Source: Thalassotalea loyana (lineage in GTDB: Bacteria; Pseudomonadota; Gammaproteobacteria; Enterobacterales; Alteromonadaceae). Taken from it: a DNA stretch of 64,000 nucleotides. How positions within the stretch are numbered: the first letter of the stretch is position 1; each line of letters starts with the position of its first letter. This document shows, piece by piece, positions 17,233-26,068 of the stretch. Where the stretch lies: the NCBI RefSeq assembly GCF_030161435.1, contig NZ_BSSV01000001.1:558001-622000 (forward strand). Reading direction: 5' to 3'. The translations under genes and the position numbers were made by a program. The notes beneath the pieces are model-generated. The model was not told where the DNA came from and ran no database searches. It saw only the letters and a list, made by a program, of their open reading frames with translations.

Positions 17233-18534
17233 ATGACACCTCCTGCAAATCCATCGACGGAAACAACAACTCCACAAAAACAGCGAAAGATGGTGCAATT
17301 GCGCTTTGTGCTTTGGCCCATCGCAATCATCGTTATTGCTATTGTATTACTTGGCATCATGGGGGCATTAGCTCCTAAACCTGAGAAAAAGCCATTTACA
17401 GTGAAAGCACCGCTTGTTGAGGCACAAGACTTTTCATCGAGTGACGTTCAGTTCATTATCGAAAGTCAAGGTAGCGTTTTACCTCGTACAGAAACCATGA
17501 TTGTGTCTGAGGTTAGTGGTCAAGTCGTTAGCGTTTCAGATAAATTTAAAGTGGGTGGCTTTTTTGAAAAAGGCGAGGAACTATTATCGATAAACGATAT
17601 TGATTATCAAGTCGCATTATTACAAGCCAAGGCACGGTTACATGTTGCAGAAGCATCATTAATGGAAGAAGAAGCTCGTGTTGAACAAGCAAAAGATGAA
17701 TGGGGACTGACAGGAAAATCAGTAGCGCAAGCACCAGCTTTAGCACTAAGAAAACCTCAACTACAAAAAGCGAAAGCGGACTTAGAGGCAGCAAAAGCTG
17801 AAGTTCAGGCTGCGCAAATTAGGCTAGATAGAACCAAAATCGTTGCTCCATATGATGCGATGCTTAAAGCAAAACACTTGGATATTGGTCAATTTGTTGG
17901 TGTTGGTGGCCAAATAGCGACAACCTTTGCCGTTGATTATGCTGAAATACGTCTACCGGTGAAATTCCAAGATATCGACTTTTTGTCGTTACCTAAGATT
18001 AATAATACTGATGCATTAAAAGGCTCTACGGTTGACTTGCATTTAAACGTGTTGGGTCAAGAGCAAACGTGGCAAGCGCAGTTGGCGCGCTATGAAGGTG
18101 TTGTTGATATGAATTCGCGTGTTCACTATGTCGTTGCGCAAATAAACGACCCTTACAACTTGTTTGGTGAAGGCGAAGTGAATGAATTGCGAGTTGGTAC
18201 TTTTGTAAACGGCGATATCCATGGCAAAACGGTTACTGATGTTACCTCAATTCCTCGCGCTGCTGTACGTGGCGCCAATAATGTTCACATTGTGACGAAT
18301 AAAAACACGTTAGATATTCGTAAGGTGAATATTCTTCGTGGCGATGCTGATTACATATACACCCGTGATCAATTTGGTCGTGGCGAGCGTTTAATTCTAA
18401 CGAAGTTAGAGTTGCCAGTTAATGGCATGAAATTGCGTGTTGCCAATGATCAAAGCCCAACAGGGGTAGAGCAAGATACTACGGTACAAGACGCTGACAA
18501 TGAAATTTCATTAGACGGTGAAGCAAATGACTAA
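17233..18534 (+). CDS. RND efflux periplasmic adaptor (membrane fusion protein)
   Basis: A 433-residue HlyD/AcrA-family adaptor anchored by an N-terminal membrane segment (about 28-47), not a lipobox. It has a lipoyl/barrel-sandwich region, an alpha-hairpin rich in Ala, Glu, Lys and Gln (about 130-200), then a beta-barrel with VAPYDAMLKAKHLDIGQFV. It links the inner-membrane pump to an outer-membrane channel. Its stop overlaps the permease start (8 bases), indicating translational coupling. No TolC-like outer-membrane gene is next to it, so a channel encoded elsewhere must be used. The pump substrate cannot be told from sequence. Confidence 0.92.
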   Translation: MTPPANPSTETTTPQKQRKMVQLRFVLWPIAIIVIAIVLLGIMGALAPKPEKKPFTVKAPLVEAQDFSSSDVQFIIESQGSVLPRTETMIVSEVSGQVVSVSDKFKVGGFFEKGEELLSINDIDYQVALLQAKARLHVAEASLMEEEARVEQAKDEWGLTGKSVAQAPALALRKPQLQKAKADLEAAKAEVQAAQIRLDRTKIVAPYDAMLKAKHLDIGQFVGVGGQIATTFAVDYAEIRLPVKFQDIDFLSLPKINNTDALKGSTVDLHLNVLGQEQTWQAQLARYEGVVDMNSRVHYVVAQINDPYNLFGEGEVNELRVGTFVNGDIHGKTVTDVTSIPRAAVRGANNVHIVTNKNTLDIRKVNILRGDADYIYTRDQFGRGERLILTKLELPVNGMKLRVANDQSPTGVEQDTTVQDADNEISLDGEAND

Positions 18535-21500
18535 TCCCGGAGAAAAACGCACCACAGGTATCATTGCCTGGTTTACATACAACAGTGTAGCGGCAAATTT
18601 ATTGATGGTGCTCATCATCGTTGCTGGTTTTATGTCTTATCAATCTATTGATAAGAAGATGTTTCCAGAGTTTAGCCCGAATACGATTCAAGTTGTTGTA
18701 CCGCACTTAGGTGCTGCACCTGAAGAAGTTGAATTAGGTGTCGTGTTAAAAGTCGAAGAAGCCCTCGAAGATATTGAAGGCATCAAGAAGATTACTGCGA
18801 CAGCTAATGAGGGGGTAGGCGTTGTCATCATCGAGCTTCAGTCGGGTTATTCGCTCGAAGAAAAGCTTGATGAAGTTCAAATGCAAGTTGATGGCATAAC
18901 GACATTTCCTGAGCAAGCAGAACGACCTGTAATCTCAAAACAAGAATTTAAAGGTCAGGTCATGTGGTTGTCGCTTCGCGGTAACATGGATCGTCGCACA
19001 CGCCAGACAATGGCGCAAAACATTCGCGATGAGATAATGGCGCTACCGAGTGTAAATACAGCGGAAGTTGTTGGTTCTCGTGAGTATGAGATCAGTATTG
19101 AAGTGTCTGAAGAGAAGCTGCTTCAATATGGTCTAACGTTTGAGCAAATTGGTCAGGCGGTAAGAGCATCATCAATTGATTTACCTGGTGGCCGAATTAA
19201 AGCGGCAAGTGGTGATATTTCTGTTCGTGCACAAGGTCAAGCATACACTGGCCAAGAGTATGCAAATTTGGTTTTACGCACTAACCCAGATGGCACACAT
19301 TTATTGCTTGGCGATGTTGCCAATGTTGTTGACGGTTTTGTCGAAACTGAAGATTTTGCAACGTTCGATGGTGAGCAAACATCAAGTATTATGGTTCAGT
19401 CAACGAGCGATCAGAATGACCTGCTTATTGCCAAAGAAGTCAGAGCATATGTTGATAAAAAATCAAAAAGCTTACCGGAAGGCGTAAAACTAACGGTTTG
19501 GGGAGACTCTTCATTCTACTTAAATGCTCGACTCGATATGATGTTGAGCAATTTGGCTCTAGGCGCACTATTGGTTTTTTGTGTCTTGACCTTGTTCTTG
19601 CGAATAAAAGTCGCCTTTTGGGTAATGCTTGGTATTCCAATTAGTTTCTTTGGTGCGTTTGCATTAATGCCACTAGGCGGTGAATGGGCTGTATCTGTTA
19701 ATTTAATAAGTTTATTCGCCTTTATCATGGTACTCGGGATAGTTGTTGATGACGCCATCGTCATTGGCGAAAGTATTTATTCCGAAATAGGGGTTAAAGG
19801 ACACTCTACAGAAAACGTTATTCAAGGTACTCTTCGTGTTGCAATGCCTGCAACATTTGGTGTTTTAACAACGATCGCTGCATTTGCACCGTTATTATTT
19901 ATTGATGCCACCTTTGCGGCTTTCTTTAGAGCCATAGCGCTTGTCGTTACTTATTGTTTAATCTTCTCGCTAATCGAATCAAAGTGGATTTTACCTGCTC
20001 ACTTGGCACATATGAAATATGTTCCACTAACAGAGCAAAATGCGAATTGGTTTGAACGCAAGCAATTGGCGTTTAAGCATGGTTTAGATAAGTTTATTCA
20101 CAATAAATACCTACCAACGCTGCAAAAAGCATTGCGTGCTCGTTACACCACAATGGCAATGTTCTTTGCGATGTTACTCGTTTCTATTGGCCTAATTGTT
20201 AGTTCTTTAGTGAAAGTTGAAGTTTTTCCGAACGTTCCTAGCGACTTTATTCAGGCAAATCTTGAAATGGTTGATGGTTCATCGGTAAATGAGCGAAATA
20301 AGGCAGCTGAGAAAGTATTATTAGCCGCTGAAAAAATCGCGCAAAACTATAAGAGTACGGAAGGCGAAAGTATTATTAAACACACGATGGTATTTACCGG
20401 CGGTAATACAAATGCAACCTTCTTACTTGAACTCGTCAAACCTGAATTTCGCGACTTAACATCATACGATGTTGAGAAAATATGGCGTGAAGAGGTTGGT
20501 GAAATTCCAGGTGTCCGAGAATTGCGCTTATTTGCAGGCACAAACACAGGTGGCGGTGCTGCGTTAGAATTTCAACTATCCGGTCGTAATGATGCTGATT
20601 TAGAAGCTGCGTCTACTCAGATCCAGGATAAGTTAACTGAATATGATGGCGTATATGATATCCGCAGTTCATTCAGTCGTGGTGTCCAGGAAATTAAGCT
20701 AGACATTAAACCAGAAGCCGAGGTTCTTGGGCTGAAACTCAGTGATTTAGCAAGCCAGGTACGTCAAGCATTTTACGGTTTGGAAGCACAGCGCATTCAA
20801 CGTGGTCGCGATGAACTTAAGGTGATGGTTCGTTATCCGGAAGAAGATCGCTTATCGATTTCAGATTTAGAAAACATGTGGATCCGTACGCCAAGTGGCG
20901 AGAAAGTGCCTTTCTACCAAGTCGCCGATATTTCGATTGGTCAAAGCTACTCAACGATTACACGTATTAATCAAAAGCGTACGATTACCGTATCGGCAGA
21001 TATTGATAGCGATAAAGTTGAATCACGTGTAGTACTGCGTGAAATGAATGAAGAAATCATTCCTGAAATTTTAGCTAATTACACGACGGTAGAGTACGGT
21101 ATGGAAGGCGCAAGTAAGGAGCAAGCTGACTTCCTTGGTCAATTGGGTATTGCACTAATTGGCGCGTTGTTCTTAATATATGGATTGATCGCAATCCCTA
21201 CCAAGTCCTATATCCAACCTATTGTTATCATGTCCGTGATACCGTTTGGTATTATCGGTGCGATTTGGGGACATTTGTTGTTAGGAAAAACGATTAACAT
21301 GATGTCGATGTACGGCTTTATTGCGTTGACAGGTGTTGTTGTTAATGACTCGCTAATTATGGTTGATTTTATTAACCGGGCCAAAGCACAAGGAATGAAG
21401 TTGGTCGACGCCGTTTGCCAAGCAGGTACGCAACGCTTTAGAGCAATATTGCTGACATCACTGACGACCTTCTTTGGGGTGTTGCCGTTGTATTTTGAAA

Positions 21501-21673
21501 CCAGCTTACAAGCGCAATTTATCATCCCAATGGCAATCGCGTTAGGCTTTGGTATTATCTTTGCGACAGTTATCACGTTATTCTTGATTCCTTCGTTATA
21601 TTTGATAAAAGAAGATATTCATAATCTGTTAAGACGAACGAGACCAGCCCCACAAGAGGCGACAGAGTCGTAA
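18527..21673 (+). CDS. RND family efflux permease (AcrB/MMPL-like, HAE-type)
   Basis: A 1048-residue proton-driven inner-membrane pump subunit. I prefer ATG 18527, with GGTGA about six bases upstream inside the adaptor gene; an in-frame GTG at 18518 has no suitable site. The first membrane helix (about 15-35) is followed by a large periplasmic domain, then helices with GIVVDDAIVIGESIY, a second periplasmic domain, and the duplicated C-terminal helix set with TGVVVNDSLIMVDFINRAKAQG. Length and two-fold repeat are normal for the family. It is coupled to the adaptor gene and ends before a strong terminator. Confidence 0.95.
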   Translation: MTNPGEKRTTGIIAWFTYNSVAANLLMVLIIVAGFMSYQSIDKKMFPEFSPNTIQVVVPHLGAAPEEVELGVVLKVEEALEDIEGIKKITATANEGVGVVIIELQSGYSLEEKLDEVQMQVDGITTFPEQAERPVISKQEFKGQVMWLSLRGNMDRRTRQTMAQNIRDEIMALPSVNTAEVVGSREYEISIEVSEEKLLQYGLTFEQIGQAVRASSIDLPGGRIKAASGDISVRAQGQAYTGQEYANLVLRTNPDGTHLLLGDVANVVDGFVETEDFATFDGEQTSSIMVQSTSDQNDLLIAKEVRAYVDKKSKSLPEGVKLTVWGDSSFYLNARLDMMLSNLALGALLVFCVLTLFLRIKVAFWVMLGIPISFFGAFALMPLGGEWAVSVNLISLFAFIMVLGIVVDDAIVIGESIYSEIGVKGHSTENVIQGTLRVAMPATFGVLTTIAAFAPLLFIDATFAAFFRAIALVVTYCLIFSLIESKWILPAHLAHMKYVPLTEQNANWFERKQLAFKHGLDKFIHNKYLPTLQKALRARYTTMAMFFAMLLVSIGLIVSSLVKVEVFPNVPSDFIQANLEMVDGSSVNERNKAAEKVLLAAEKIAQNYKSTEGESIIKHTMVFTGGNTNATFLLELVKPEFRDLTSYDVEKIWREEVGEIPGVRELRLFAGTNTGGGAALEFQLSGRNDADLEAASTQIQDKLTEYDGVYDIRSSFSRGVQEIKLDIKPEAEVLGLKLSDLASQVRQAFYGLEAQRIQRGRDELKVMVRYPEEDRLSISDLENMWIRTPSGEKVPFYQVADISIGQSYSTITRINQKRTITVSADIDSDKVESRVVLREMNEEIIPEILANYTTVEYGMEGASKEQADFLGQLGIALIGALFLIYGLIAIPTKSYIQPIVIMSVIPFGIIGAIWGHLLLGKTINMMSMYGFIALTGVVVNDSLIMVDFINRAKAQGMKLVDAVCQAGTQRFRAILLTSLTTFFGVLPLYFETSLQAQFIIPMAIALGFGIIFATVITLFLIPSLYLIKEDIHNLLRRTRPAPQEATES

Positions 21674-21692
21674 TCGTTGTTAAATTGTATAT

Positions 21693-21727
21693 ATGAGCCA
21701 GGGTTAAATACTCTGGCTCATCTTTTT
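21693..21727 (+). terminator. Rho-independent terminator after RND operon
   Basis: ATGAGCCAG pairs with CTGGCTCAT around an 11-base loop and is followed by CTTTTT. It closes the RND operon before the ATP-grasp gene. Confidence 0.85.
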
Positions 21728-21739
21728 AAGGAGTAGTAA

Positions 21740-22618
21740 ATGAAACAATGCGCCATTCTTTCTATGGACAACCTTGATGATTTTGAAGCATACGACGAGT
21801 TACTTATTGAGCCTTTGGCTAAGTATGGTTGGCAAACCGAGTTTGTTTCTTGGCGCGCGACAAACGTTGATTGGAATCAATTTGATGTAGTTGTGATCAG
21901 AACGCCTTGGGATTATCAAGATGATGCGCCGGCGTTTTTGAACGTCTTAGCTGACATTGAGAGATCAACGGCAGTGTTAGAAAACTCGCTTGATATAGTG
22001 CAGTGGAACATTGACAAACAATATTTGAAGTCGTTAGAAGACAAAGGTGTGATGATCGTACCAAGTCTGTGGCGTGAGCAATTAAATAAAGAAGAAATTT
22101 CAACTTTTTATCAACATTTCAACACCCACCAAATTGTCATGAAACCGAGAATCAGTGCTAATGCCGATAACACATTTTGGTTAACTGAAGCGCAAGCACA
22201 AGCGCGCGCAGATGACCTTGTAGATGTCTTTAAAGATAAACCATTTATCATTCAGCCATTTGTTGAAAGTGTTATTACTGAAGGCGAGTTTTCTCTGTTT
22301 TATTTTGATGGTCAATATAGCCACGCTATCTTGAAGACGCCTAAGCAGGATGACTTTCGTGTTCAAGAAGAACATGGTGGTCGATTAACGACAATTACGC
22401 CAGAATCAAGCTTAGTTGAAGCCGCTGAAAAAGCGCTACAGGCTATTGATGAAATGCCCTTATATGCTAGAGTGGATTTCGTTCGAATGGGAGATAACTT
22501 TGCCTTAATGGAAGCTGAGTTAATTGAACCTTCCTTATACTTTAATATGGATGACCAGTCGGCACAGCGGTTTGCCGATGCGTTTGTCGCTCGGATGGCA
22601 AGACTCTACAATAAATAA
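21740..22618 (+). CDS. ATP-grasp family ligase-like protein, substrate unknown
   Basis: A 292-residue cytoplasmic protein with the look of a compact ATP-grasp enzyme (RimK/glutathione-synthetase-like, near the DcsG-type group). It has an N-terminal region with DVVVIRTPWDY, a central IVMKPRISANADNT segment with the nucleotide-binding lysine, FIIQPFVESVITEGEFSLFYFDG, and a C-terminal ARVDFVRMG...LMEAELIEPSLYF segment with the metal-binding acidic residues. Such enzymes join an acyl phosphate to an amine or thiol. The ATG follows AAGGAG. It precedes a small membrane protein gene by 30 bases, probably in the same transcript. The product and pathway are not known. Confidence 0.8.
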   Translation: MKQCAILSMDNLDDFEAYDELLIEPLAKYGWQTEFVSWRATNVDWNQFDVVVIRTPWDYQDDAPAFLNVLADIERSTAVLENSLDIVQWNIDKQYLKSLEDKGVMIVPSLWREQLNKEEISTFYQHFNTHQIVMKPRISANADNTFWLTEAQAQARADDLVDVFKDKPFIIQPFVESVITEGEFSLFYFDGQYSHAILKTPKQDDFRVQEEHGGRLTTITPESSLVEAAEKALQAIDEMPLYARVDFVRMGDNFALMEAELIEPSLYFNMDDQSAQRFADAFVARMARLYNK

Positions 22619-22648
22619 AATTGACCCGAGACATTCAAGGAGGAATAG

Positions 22649-22945
22649 ATGGGCTGGCTGTATTGGCTAACAACACTGATTGTCGCATTAATGATATTGG
22701 CGGTATTAAGGTACTTATCCTTAAGAAAATATGCCCACGTGGTGATGGCGACGTTGCTTGCATTACTATCACCTTATGCGATTGATATATATTACTGCCA
22801 AGTGTTAACACTTGGCTGTAGTCCTGATGCACTAGATGGCCTTGGCTTTATCTTGAGGGCAATAGGCGTTCTTGCAACTTTTGCTGTGATTGACTTTGGA
22901 ATATCTAAAATATCGTCACAACGCTTAATAAATCCCTCCGCGTAA
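22649..22945 (+). CDS. Small membrane protein, unknown function
   Basis: A 98-residue hydrophobic protein with about three membrane segments (roughly 3-22, 27-47 and 66-85) and two cysteines in the middle loop region (Cys50 and Cys57), possibly facing the periplasm. An excellent AAGGAGG site lies five bases before ATG 22649, which strongly supports translation. It sits 30 bases after the ATP-grasp gene and ends two bases before the stop of the convergent sensor kinase gene. I do not recognise the family. Confidence 0.72.
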   Translation: MGWLYWLTTLIVALMILAVLRYLSLRKYAHVVMATLLALLSPYAIDIYYCQVLTLGCSPDALDGLGFILRAIGVLATFAVIDFGISKISSQRLINPSA

Positions 22946-22947
22946 AA

Positions 22948-24366
22948 CTACTTAGATAGTGGAAGCTTTACGGTCACTTTTAGGCCGTGAGGCTTGATAT
23001 TCTCAGCGACAATTTCACCTTGATGCAACTTGATGGATGAACGGGTAATGGCTAGTCCTAAGCCAACACCACCAGATTGTCTATTTCGAGAGGCTGATGC
23101 GCGATAAAATGGTGTAAAGATTTTATCTATTTCATCCTCACCTACTCCTGTTCCGTCATCTTCAACCGTAAACTCTATGGCTTGTTGATTCTGTTGCAAG
23201 TTCACGTTAATCGAGGTTTCAGCATATTTGACGGCATTACGTATTAGGTTTTCAAAGGCGCGGCTAAGTAATTGTCCGTCACCCTCAAACTTGACACTTG
23301 GTGTGAGCTGAAACGCTATGGATTTATCTTGTGCGTTAGCCTCGAAGCGAGCATCTTGAATAATTTGATTTACTAAGCTTGTCAAATTGAGTGGCTCAAT
23401 ATTATGACTTTGTTGATTTGCTTCTAATCGAGATAAGGCAAGTACTTGCGTGATCATCTCTTCGATTTCGTCAGCTTCTTTTTCGATGCGAGCAAGTGAT
23501 GAAGATTGGGCTTCGTTAAGTGCTTGGTCATTTGACTGCTGTGCTATACCGATAGCAATTTGTAATCGAGCCAACGGCGAACGCAATTCGTGAGAAATAT
23601 CGGCAAGAAGTCGTTTTTGACCTTCTACAAGGCGTTCTACTTGTTCTGCCATAAAATTAATATCCTGGCTGAGCTTGCCGATTTCATCATGACGATTTTC
23701 TGCATGCAGGACCCTGGCAGATAGATCGCCTGATGCCATTTGTTGTACGGTTTGTTGTAATGCTTTAAGCGGCTTGTTTAATGTCCACGCCATCACCAAG
23801 CACAGCAGGGCGCTAATCGTTAAGATAATTGAAATAAACCAGCCAGGGTGGCTTTCCCTGAAGTTATGCAATGCTCCGCCTTTTCTATGTTCACCGACAT
23901 AAATATAAATAGGTCGACCACTGTTTGTCGTTTTTACTGGGCCTGCGAAGGTAAATCGACTCACGTTAAATGATAATGCATGATCATAAGCTAGCATTTC
24001 ATTAAAACGACGTTTACTCCGAAATTTAGGGCCCGGGAGATCGGTATACCATTTTTCCCGTTCAACATCGTAAATCACAATACCGAAATTAAATTGGCGG
24101 TTAAGGTGAAACGCGAGCTTTTTCAGATCACGTGGTTTGCGTTTGCGTGTATTAAGCGATTCGACACGGTCTTTGACTTTATTTAATGCTTTTTGCTGGT
24201 GTTCAGTAATCGGGCGAATCTGCTCGTCAGCATTGAACTGACGAGATAGCCATACTGAACTGATAATTAATACGATAGTGGCTAACCAAAACCACAAAAA
24301 TAACTTCCCAAACAAGCTATGCTTTGGATTGAGCTTTTTTAATGATGGCTTAATTGATGTTTTCAT
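22948..24366 (-). CDS. cpxA: CpxA-like envelope-stress sensor histidine kinase
   Basis: A 472-residue inner-membrane kinase with a first membrane helix (about 22-40), a periplasmic sensor region (about 45-172), a second helix (about 176-196), a HAMP domain, the H-box with His259 in ISHELRSPLAR, and N- and G-box ATP-binding motifs (NLIRNAVKYAE, EDDGTGVG, GVGLGLAI). It should phosphorylate the adjacent response regulator. It follows the regulator gene by five bases, so the two are one operon. The Cpx assignment rests on this layout together with the divergent CpxP-like gene; the sensor domain is too variable to be decisive by eye. Confidence 0.85.
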   Translation of the reverse strand: MKTSIKPSLKKLNPKHSLFGKLFLWFWLATIVLIISSVWLSRQFNADEQIRPITEHQQKALNKVKDRVESLNTRKRKPRDLKKLAFHLNRQFNFGIVIYDVEREKWYTDLPGPKFRSKRRFNEMLAYDHALSFNVSRFTFAGPVKTTNSGRPIYIYVGEHRKGGALHNFRESHPGWFISIILTISALLCLVMAWTLNKPLKALQQTVQQMASGDLSARVLHAENRHDEIGKLSQDINFMAEQVERLVEGQKRLLADISHELRSPLARLQIAIGIAQQSNDQALNEAQSSSLARIEKEADEIEEMITQVLALSRLEANQQSHNIEPLNLTSLVNQIIQDARFEANAQDKSIAFQLTPSVKFEGDGQLLSRAFENLIRNAVKYAETSINVNLQQNQQAIEFTVEDDGTGVGEDEIDKIFTPFYRASASRNRQSGGVGLGLAITRSSIKLHQGEIVAENIKPHGLKVTVKLPLSK

Positions 24367-24371
24367 GAAGC

Positions 24372-25067
24372 TTATTGTGCACCGACAAAGATATAACCAG
24401 AACCACGCACTGTTTTAATCGCTGTGTGTTCACTAAACTGATGTATTTTTTTTCGAATATTGCTGACATGCATATCGATTGAGCGGTCGAATGCCATTAA
24501 TTTCCGATTGAATACTTGTTCTGAAATAGACTCCTTAGAGACTAACTCTCCTCGATTCGCCATTAATAAGTGCAGAATCGCAAATTCTGTTCCTGTTAAG
24601 GTGATCGACTCTTCTTCAAAAAATGCCTCTTGGCGACTTGGAATAATCGTTAGCTTATCAATTGTTAAGTTTTGCGGTGCCGCAGGCTTCGTATGAAAAT
24701 CGACACGACGAACAATGGCATTGATTCTTGCCGTTAATTCCCTGTGGTTAAATGGCTTTGGTAAATAGTCGTCTGCACCAAGCTCTAAACCTAGAATACG
24801 GTCAAAGTCATCGCCTTTAGCGGTTAACATCAACACGGGAGTGATACAAGTTTGTCGAAGCTTTTTAAGCACGTCAAAGCCATTGAGTTTTGGCATCATC
24901 ACATCGAGTAATATTAAGTCGTACTTATCGCTAATAACGGCCATGCCTAACCCTTCCTCACTATCATTGGCAACGTCCACCTGAAAGTTTTGGCTGGTTA
25001 GGTATTGTGACAATAGATCTGTTAATTCAACATCATCATCAATAATTAATAGCGATTTATCCGACAT
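24372..25067 (-). CDS. cpxR: CpxR-like OmpR-family response regulator
   Basis: A 231-residue regulator with an N-terminal receiver domain (acidic pair near 10-12, phosphorylation site Asp55 in LILLDVMMPK, Lys in LTAKG) and a C-terminal winged-helix DNA-binding domain ending in KTVRGSGYIFVG. It is the partner of the downstream kinase. A CpxR-box-like sequence lies in the 162-base gap to the divergent CpxP-like gene, so autoregulation and activation of that gene are likely by analogy with enterobacterial Cpx. Confidence 0.88.
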   Translation of the reverse strand: MSDKSLLIIDDDVELTDLLSQYLTSQNFQVDVANDSEEGLGMAVISDKYDLILLDVMMPKLNGFDVLKKLRQTCITPVLMLTAKGDDFDRILGLELGADDYLPKPFNHRELTARINAIVRRVDFHTKPAAPQNLTIDKLTIIPSRQEAFFEEESITLTGTEFAILHLLMANRGELVSKESISEQVFNRKLMAFDRSIDMHVSNIRKKIHQFSEHTAIKTVRGSGYIFVGAQ

Positions 25068-25137
25068 ATACTGCTCCCGTTAAGTTGATGCTATCTTAGC
25101 AAACTTGTTGTTCGTCCCCTAGCATGGCTGATTAACC

Positions 25138-25153
25138 TTTACGCAATCTTTAC
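25138..25153 (-). promoter_or_regulatory. CpxR-box-like site
   Basis: On the minus strand this reads GTAAAGATTGCGTAAA, two GTAAA half-sites separated by six bases. It fits the known CpxR consensus of GTAAA repeats with a short spacer. It lies between cpxR and the divergent CpxP-like gene, 76 bases before the latter's start. Confidence 0.65.
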
Positions 25154-25229
25154 ATTGGCTTTGCGTTTCTTTTCATTGTAATCGTTAAACTTGTATTCGA
25201 AAGTTACGTAAAGACATAGGAAGCGCAAT

Positions 25230-26027
25230 ATGAAAGCAATGCATAAAAAAGTTATCGCAGTTAGTTTGTCAGCGATCTTAATACCAACCATTTTTTCTAC
25301 CGCTTATGCGCATAGCGATTTTGGCCATAAAAGGGCACACAATGCTCATAAGATGTTGAAAAAATTAGATCTTACCGACAATCAAAAAGAAAATGTAAAA
25401 GCAATTGTTAAGGCAAGTCGTGTTGATGGTAAACAAGACATGACTGAATTCAAATCACTTAAACAAGCACTTGAAGTACAGATAAAGCAAGACAAGTGGG
25501 ATGAGGCAGAGGTTGCAAAAATTGTTGGTGAATTACATGCGCTAAAAACCACTCGTATGGAAAATAGCTTGTCAACTAAGCAACAAGTATGGGCGCTGTT
25601 AACGCCAGAACAACAAGCTAAGTATGTTACATTGCAACAGACACGACTAGCCAAAATCGAAGACAAAGCTGCCAAACGGACAGAGAAACGTCAGGCTAAG
25701 TTTGTAAAAAAACTTGGGTTGTCTGATGAACAGCAAACAGTTGTGGAGCCATTATTAGCTCAGTTAGCTGAAAACCGCACACAAATGCGCGACGCTAAGT
25801 TAGCAAGTAAAGCAGCGTCAATTGCCACGTTGGCTAAATCCGGCGAGTTTAGTTTGGCATTGAATAGTGAAGCGGCAATCGAAATGCAGCAACTTGCGGT
25901 AGATAATGCGAGTTTGCATCATCGTATTTGGCATAATCTTACGCCTGAGCAACAGGATAAATTTGAGCGTTTTATGAGCAAAAAGAAGCGCGGGATGAAA
26001 AAGCACAGACGCGGTCAGCAAAGTTAG
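25230..26027 (+). CDS. Spy/CpxP-family periplasmic protein with duplicated module
   Basis: A 265-residue exported protein with a signal peptide (about 1-27, ending in AYA-H). The family hallmark LTxxQ occurs as two pairs: LTDNQ (48-52) with LTPEQ (124-128), and LSDEQ (164-168) with LTPEQ (237-241). CpxP and Spy carry only one pair in about 160 residues, so this looks like two modules in tandem. The tail is very rich in Lys, Arg and His. CpxP restrains CpxA and helps clear misfolded periplasmic proteins; the divergent placement next to cpxRA supports the same role here. A terminator follows at once. Confidence 0.88.
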   Translation: MKAMHKKVIAVSLSAILIPTIFSTAYAHSDFGHKRAHNAHKMLKKLDLTDNQKENVKAIVKASRVDGKQDMTEFKSLKQALEVQIKQDKWDEAEVAKIVGELHALKTTRMENSLSTKQQVWALLTPEQQAKYVTLQQTRLAKIEDKAAKRTEKRQAKFVKKLGLSDEQQTVVEPLLAQLAENRTQMRDAKLASKAASIATLAKSGEFSLALNSEAAIEMQQLAVDNASLHHRIWHNLTPEQQDKFERFMSKKKRGMKKHRRGQQS

Positions 26028-26038
26028 TATAAATGTAA

Positions 26039-26068
26039 AAAAGGCAGCGAATCGCTGCCTTTTTTTAG
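26039..26068. terminator. Bidirectional terminator between CpxP-like gene and degS
   Basis: AAGGCAGCGA pairs with TCGCTGCCTT, flanked by A and T runs on either side, so it can end transcripts from both converging genes. It overlaps the last bases of degS. Confidence 0.9.
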
